Shown here in pieces: positions 12,732-12,883 of a DNA stretch of 12,883 nt. How positions within the stretch are numbered: the stretch's first letter is position 1; the number at the start of each line of letters is the position of its first letter. Below the pieces are notes generated by a model, which saw only the letters and a program-made list of their open reading frames with translations, was not told where the DNA came from and made no database searches. Both the position numbers and the translations under genes were made by a program. The stretch spans positions 415,318-428,200 of the forward strand of contig MU646385.1 in NCBI GenBank assembly GCA_026770585.1, in the 5' to 3' direction. Source of the DNA: Baffinella frigidus. Lineage: Eukaryota > Cryptophyceae > Cryptomonadales > Baffinellaceae.

Positions 12732-12830
12732 GCGTCGTGCGTGTGTGGGTACCGGGCGGTGCGCGGGTCGCACGGAGTCTCACGCGGCCGCTGGTTCTAC
12801 GAACTCACCATCCTCGACGTCAGCCATAAG
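12732..12830 (+). CDS. Exon resembling the start of a SPRY domain (partial gene)
   Basis: SPRY domains are protein-interaction beta-sandwiches. This exon lies between ATTTCCCAG (acceptor) and AAG|GTAAGG (donor), 33 codons, phase 0 at both ends. It reads ASCVCGYRAVRGSHGVSRGR, then WFYELTILDVSHK. The string R-x-x-HGV-S-GRWFYELTIL is like the first strands of SPRY domains (R-x-x-x-GV-S-G-K-W-Y-Y-E-V). The next exon should continue with a VGW-like strand, but the window ends in the intron, 53 bases on. No exon upstream of the array is identified. The family call rests on one short motif. Confidence 0.55.
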
Positions 12831-12852
12831 GTAAGGGTGGACACTCGAATCC

Positions 12853-12883
12853 GCTCCTTCCCGCTCCAAAGTTGACAGATTTG
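12853..12883 (+). repeat. Module C, copy 4, cut by the window end
   Basis: CTTCCCGCTCCAAAGTTGAC and AGATTTG match the start of module C (CCGCTCCAAGTTGACGGATA at 8030 on). It lies 22 bases past the splice donor of the SPRY-like exon. Confidence 0.65.

Noticed and set aside
12050-12875. Three overlapping plus-strand ORFs of 173-259 codons
   Set aside because: All three frames are open because the CATCTCACACGCCG array lacks stop words. Spacing is not a multiple of three, so no single repeat protein is conserved. Only the 33-codon exon at 12732 has a domain-like sequence.

Overview
This window reads as eukaryotic nuclear DNA. Genes are split by short GT-AG introns, one region is a tandem satellite, and C- or G-rich runs of CCCTAAA / TTTAGGG type (the plant/algal telomere form, strongly degenerate) appear at five places. 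The protein-coding parts are GC-rich and sit inside a sea of short palindromic non-coding elements. A protist alga or green-lineage genome in a subtelomere-like setting fits best, but nothing here fixes the lineage.

Layout. Positions 1-8000 hold almost only repeats: degenerate GGGTTTC runs (41-215), a nested foldback (381-601), direct and tandem duplications, and many miniature inverted-repeat elements, several with visible target-site duplications or with an 'empty site' preserved nearby. The largest structure is a nested palindrome at 4418-5068 whose left arm, but not its right arm, took two later foldback insertions. Positions 8119-9451 are a small gene island. Positions 9700-11930 return to repeats: telomere-like C-rich DNA and a ~249-bp satellite with its own foldback insertion. 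Positions 12131-12731 are an array of short repeats that precedes an exon at 12732-12830.

Gene content. On the minus strand, four exons (8709-8620, 8539-8459, 8352-8260, 8175-8119) join in phase 0 to give the N-terminal half of a SARAF (TMEM66 / DUF1183) family protein: signal peptide, RDV-ALT motif, PIPQ-L-CV motif, Cys-rich segment and VQW-C motif. Its third intron consists of telomere-like repeats. Divergently, 175 bp away on the plus strand, lies a 37-codon ORF that resembles the UQCC6/BRAWNIN (DUF4516) micropeptide of mitochondrial complex III assembly. Two less certain coding pieces follow: a plus-strand ORF at 9115-9282 and a minus-strand 3'-terminal exon at 9377-9451. The exon at 12732-12830 resembles the start of a SPRY domain. 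The array before it is made of repeated copies of that exon's own 3' splice site and first codons.

The recognised genes act in different places (ER membrane calcium regulation, mitochondrial inner membrane assembly, protein interaction), so no pathway is implied. The notable theme is the traffic between repeats and introns: telomere-like DNA as an intron, a dispersed repeat module beside two splice donors, and an amplified splice acceptor.
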